64,000 nt of DNA from Metarhizium brunneum (taxonomy: Eukaryota; Ascomycota; Sordariomycetes; Hypocreales; Clavicipitaceae), in assembly GCF_013426205.1 (NCBI RefSeq), contig NC_089422.1, positions 3,224,001 to 3,288,000 on the forward strand, written 5' to 3'. The notes under the pieces were generated by a model. It did no database searches and was not told the origin of the DNA. It was given only the letters and a program-made list of their open reading frames with translations. Positions 59,624 through 64,000 of the stretch are shown here, one piece after another. The translations under genes and the position numbers were made by a program. The stretch's first letter is position 1. Each line of letters opens with the position of its first letter.

Positions 59624-61093
59624 TTACAAGTTGCCGCCACCCCTCCCTGAGCCGGGAGGCATCCGAATGCCCATATTTTTCGCAAACTCGCTCAGCCCTG
59701 GGCCTTGTCCTTGGCCCACGGCCCCATGATTCCTTCTCATCTCCTCGTCAACCCTAGCTCTCTGCAGAGACAGCCCTGGGGTGACCCATCCGCCACAGGC
59801 ACACCGGAGACCCTTCCAGTCGTAGCGTCCGACGGCAGCACCGCACCGTTCGTTCGGGCAGCTCAGTCGGCCGTTGAGCTCACCCTTTTCCAGCTCTCGT
59901 CGCATCCAGCTCAGTGGCTCGACAAAGTAGTGCGGGCATGGCTGCCGCGGATCAAAGGTCTTTGACGACCCAGAGGCGACGTGCTTGTTGATGAACGGCG
60001 CCGTGGCAAGTGTCCTTCTGCACTTTTTGCATCGTAGCGTCAGCTGGGTGTCTCCTCCTCCTCCCCCTCCGGCGGCAGCAGCAGCTCGAGCGGCCGTGGC
60101 CGAGGGCTCTTCGTCTTCGAATCGCAGTCGGCTGGGAGCCTGGCCGACAGCGACATGTTCCTCGACCTCACGCCTATACGCCCACCGCTGATAGAGAGGA
60201 TGCGTCTCCACATCGTCCGGGCAGCCCATCTCCCACCAAAGCGCCAGCTGCTGCATGAAGCCGTTGTTGGGCTCTGCCATCGGTCGCGTTCGTCGGATTA
60301 ACCCCAGTGCCAATTCGACTGCTTCCTCTGCTGTCTCCTTGCGTGACCTGCTCCTGCCTGCGCTCTGTTTCGAAGAATGGGCTGCTGAAGCGCCAGAGTT
60401 CTTCTTGCTGCTGACGTTGCCATACGCCGAGGCCGGTACGACGTTGGCATCGAACCGGTTCGGGTACCGCCAGAGCAAGTATGCGACCACAATCGACACG
60501 GAGCGAGACTTTCCCGCGGCGCAATGGACAAACACACCACCTGCTTGTGACACCGCACCCGTGCTTTCAGCCGTGGAATTGGGACTGGATATTTTCAGTC
60601 TCTCTAGTCCTTCGTCCACGATGCCACTCTCCCCGCTCCCATCTCGGACCGTGCCACCTTGACTCTCGGCATGATCTGAAGCTGAACTCGTATTCCTGTT
60701 TCTCGGCCCCCTCAAACCCTCGTCAATGAATTTGACCGCCTTTGGCAGTTCCGCAAGCAGATTTGACTCATCCACGTCGTCTATATCAATGAGTAAATGA
60801 TGGAATTGCTTGCCATACTCGGACCACGGCTCGTCTTTGAAGTTTTTCAGGCTGTCTGGGCTGAACCCTACCACTGATAGAACGTGTGTTATACCTTTTT
60901 CCGTGAGGGTATCTGAGCGGCGAAGAGCCCAGATTCTGCAAACAGATGTCTGTTAGTGATTTGAGGTTATTTTCGTGTCGAATAGCAAAATATGGTGGTG
61001 GTGGCGTACACAGCGGACATGAGAAGTGTGAGTATACAGTACGTACCCGCCTACGTAGAGGTTATCCTGGCCTTCAATCCGACTGAGAGCCAT
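59624..61093 (-). CDS. YVH1: Dual-specificity phosphatase Yvh1, 452 aa, two exons
   Basis: Exon 1 is 61093-61047 and exon 2 is 60935-59624; the 111-bp intron runs GTACGT to TTGCAG and gives MALSRIEGQDNLYVGG-IWALRRSDTLTEK. The catalytic loop is VHCAAGKSRS (His153, Cys154, Arg160), with a likely general acid in DIDDVDES (66-72). A low-complexity insert (about 91-147) precedes the loop. The C-terminal zinc-binding domain is present: LRCKKCRRTLATAPFI, PCPHYFVEPLSWM, SCPNERCGAAVGRYDWKG and LRCACGGWVTPGLSLQRARV. Yvh1 displaces Mrt4 from pre-60S ribosomal subunits, mainly through this zinc domain. An in-frame ATG at 61285 would add 64 residues, but fungal homologues usually start near MAL/MAM-RI, so 61093 is chosen. 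It acts in the nucleus and cytoplasm. Confidence 0.94.
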
Positions 61094-64000
61094 TTCGGCG
61101 ATGCTATTTTTCAGCTGGCGCAGTTCTTGGTCGTCAAGCTGATGGCCGAAATTATCCCATTGGCAGAGCGGCTCACGGTCGTTTGGAGGATCCAGCTCGT
61201 TGGTTTTTCTTGTCTTTTCAGACTGGCTGTTCAATACCAGAGAAATTTGCCAGGGGTTCGTGCTTTGATATGCCGGTTGATACAATGATCTGCGCCGTGA
61301 TACAAGTCGAAATGTGCCCTGTTGAAATTTTCAGAAAAGTGACGGCGGGGGCGGCACAGTCGACTTGGCCCTCAAAGCAGCTCCGGTTCCTGGATGCCGT
61401 GGTCCCGAAAGCCAAGGCTGGAAAAGGGTCAACACGTCTCTCGTCTTGGACTCTCGATTATTCCCAGCACGTTGCCTACTCTCTGGGCCTGGGGCCAAAT
61501 GAGATTATTCCACCAGATTTGTGCGGTTTACGTGCCGCCCAAACTCGGCCGCACCTGCCGCGCATCTGCAGACATACCTCGGCCAGGAGACAAGCCCGCA
61601 CCGCCACAGATCACTACCTGCCGCCACATCTGCCGCCGTCGGTACCCAGCTTGCCAGCCTTACGGGGCGGCGTTTCATCTACGCCCCACGTGATGCCATC
61701 CCCTCGCTGCCACAGCAAGCCATCCCATTGTATCGTCATGCCATTCAACGTTTCGTCCAATCTCGCCACGCGTCTCCCCATACCCAGACACGAAAAGATG
61801 TACATACGATTACGACGGAGAAACCGCCGAGTCAGGCTATCTCTTTGCGACGCCGAACAACCGATAACCACACCCACACGTAGCTCTGCCGCTTCAACGG
61901 GCTTATTCCATATTGGAATTTTTCCTCCATTGTGTGTTCGAGCACACCCCGACTATTCTCCGCTCCTTTGGCGATTCCTTGTCGTGCTTTGAAAAAAAAA
62001 AAAACTAAGCGCCACATTATTAGTATCCCCATTTTATCTCCGGCCCTTCTCCCTTCAGCTGGATGAAAAAAACTCGACCCCAGCCGACGGCCATAGCGCA
62101 GCGGTCGACAACCTCTCCCATTGCGTCTGGTGGCATTGCCACCACCTCATTCTCCGTCCTCGAGTCCCACATAGACTCCATACATATTTATGCAGACAGG
62201 TCTTAGCAACGGCATCAAAGATCAAAAGCACGGCATGGTACAAAAGTGGTGCCCTCTCTGATTCATTGACAAAAAAAAAAAAAAACGTTGGTGGCCACAG
62301 GCGAGCTGGTGAGCTGGTGAATTACTACTGCGCAGCTCGCAAACCAAAGGGGCGTGTGCGCACCCCACACACGAATTGCCCTTTAGGTCGAATTGCAAGT
62401 GCGGTCTGGTACCATTGCACTATCGATTCTCATACCCCTCGTCCAAAGTTTAAAGATACTTGGACAGCTTCTGTTGACTGAATGATTTTGATTTTGCAGC
62501 GTGGCACGCAATTTTCCCGAGCACGTACCACACAGCAGCATATTCCATGTCCTCCATCTCACCCTAGTAAACACCGCGGCTGTGCTTCATTTGGGTCGCA
62601 AGGAGCCATCTAATGAATGCAACATCCAGAAATATACAGTGCCGCATGTAAAAATGAACAAGACGAGTCACGTCCCGGAGAAGGCAGTACCGTACTATCG
62701 AATGTTACCCATGTTTGTGTGCTATCGAAGCTTTGTTTGTTTGATTTCCTAGCCTCCATCATCATTCAAGGCATGAATCCAGAATCCAAGCCCTACCAAA
62801 CCCAACTAGAGCCCTGCGCCATATGCCGCAAAGAGGGAAAAAGGCTAAGGACTAGGTAAATAAATCAAAGGGAAAAGAAAGATCTATAAACTACTTCGTT
62901 CCCTACAATTAAAAACAAACTGCGACGGAGTCTTCGGCCATATATTGACCAGGAAAAGAAAAACATCGCAACCTTATAGGGCAGGAAATGACTGTAAAGC
63001 ATCGCCCTCATGCACACACCTACGTACACACACACACACACACACAGTCACCAGCGCGTACACATATCTTAATAAAAGCCATCACATATTGTGCTTCTGC
63101 CAGAGCGAACCCGGCAGCCCGTTTCGCACGCTTGGGTATAATGTAACATAGGGGGACAAAAACCCATCCAAGACACCACCAATTCATGCCAGACACGATC
63201 TTACTCGCTGGCCTGTTCCACACTCTAGGTGCGTCAGCAGCCGGTTGGCCCGGCGCCATGCGTAGACAAGGATCGCCGGCTTCAGCCTACCCAAAACTGC
63301 AAGCCACACACGCTCAGTTCGGTTGCAGAACGGGAAGAAAACTCAGGATGCAGCATACAGCAAGTGCCGGCAAACTCCCAAGGCGAATCTTATCCATTGC
63401 CACCAAGCCCAGGCCCAGGGTGTTGTTGATAATCAGAGCCTAGTCAAGCCACAGAGCAGCGTGAACAATAGCGGACGGGAATATCCGAACAAAACGTAAA
63501 AATTGGCGAAATGTAGTCGGTCAGACCGGCCGATTGTTAGGCCTCCTCCGTCAGTATAACCGCATCCATTTGCTTTTGCAGGCATGTCTTGTTTGAACCT
63601 GCCAATATTGTTCGAGGCGCTAACACACAATGATGGACAACCTGAAAAAAAGCTTCGTCTACTTTGAGTCGTCAGATGCTGAAACTGAACTGTCCTAATC
63701 TTGATCTCGCATTTTGTATTTCAGTCCGGATCGCAATCACCATTGCAGTCCAGTTGTCCCACCGGAACTCCGTAAATAAAAGATATATAAATCAAACAGA
63801 TATCGTGGCGTCGTACTATGTCATGCATTGTGCAATATGGCGCAATACAGACGCATGATTCCCGCATTCAACCTTCGCTTTGATCGCGCAGATAGAGCCG
63901 TCCATTGTTGGGAATAGTCGTAAGAAGGAAAAAAATTGAGCAGCATGCCGGTCATCGCGGTGTAGGGTCTTCATCCATCATACATGCATTTTCAAGCATG
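61094..64000. other. Right end, no supported gene
   Basis: A 269-codon plus frame (61183-61992) starts in the YVH1 upstream region. It shows no domain, and the overlapping frame at 61521-61883 is as coding-like, so neither is called. An AC microsatellite lies at 63025-63046 and an A15 run at 62269-62285. The DNA beyond 62.9 kb may be the 3' UTR of a gene outside the window. Confidence 0.45.
63025..63046. repeat. AC dinucleotide microsatellite
   Basis: About 11 alternating AC units in intergenic DNA. Confidence 0.9.

Noticed and set aside
61183..61992. 269-codon plus frame upstream of YVH1
   Set aside because: No domain or start context; overlapping frames are equally open, and its first part overlaps the YVH1 upstream region.
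1..64000. tRNA genes, CRISPR arrays, bacterial operons or prophage-like systems
   Set aside because: No tRNA cloverleaf with intact A and B boxes or spaced repeat array was seen; the gene structure is plainly that of a filamentous fungus.

Overview
The window looks like a chromosomal segment of a filamentous ascomycete, most likely a sordariomycete close to Hypocreales. The evidence is the gene style: short introns of 48-111 bp with GTANGT-type donors, CTAAC branch sites and YAG acceptors, CT-rich leaders, a Zn2Cys6 regulator, a fungal-type secreted protein and the fungal forms of several housekeeping proteins. No rRNA, tRNA, CRISPR, bacterial operon or intact transposon was found. The genus is inference only.

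Left part (1-28 kb) is gene-poor. It holds a small two-exon conserved protein (4366-5424, -), a bZIP factor (9366-10333, -) whose first exon encodes an Ala-Ser repeat, a Zn2Cys6 factor (12499-14165, +), the V-ATPase proteolipid c'' VMA16 (14700-15505, -), a secreted DUF7907-like protein (16384-17115, -), a 96-residue acidic protein (22212-22502, +), a secreted protein with a 16-residue repeat (26008-26637, +), a doubtful small gene (27308-27609, +) and the mitoribosomal protein MRP10/mS37 (27831-28175, +). A 39-nt poly(T) with tRNA-like A and B boxes on the other strand (18.3-18.46 kb) may be a SINE-like insertion.

Middle part (29-53 kb) is mostly housekeeping: CDC24 (polarity GEF, -), an FWD-1/beta-TrCP-like F-box WD40 protein (+), VPS60 (ESCRT-III, -), a 1140-residue disordered protein of unknown function (+), a 2-oxoglutarate/Fe(II) oxygenase (+), RTT106 (histone chaperone, -) and VFA1 (Vps4-associated, +). 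VPS60 and VFA1 both belong to the Vps4/ESCRT system. RTT106 and VFA1 share a 416-bp divergent promoter, and VPS60 and the unknown gene share one of 913 bp.

Right part (53-64 kb) has a gene-free stretch of about 6.5 kb, then YVH1 (-), then nothing recognisable. All exon joins were made by hand from splice signals and reading-frame continuity; each listed spliced gene gives an uninterrupted frame. No clearly new multi-gene system was found. The most notable points are the frame-preserving intron inside the zinc cluster, the SINE-like element, the repeat-bearing secreted protein and the large unknown protein.
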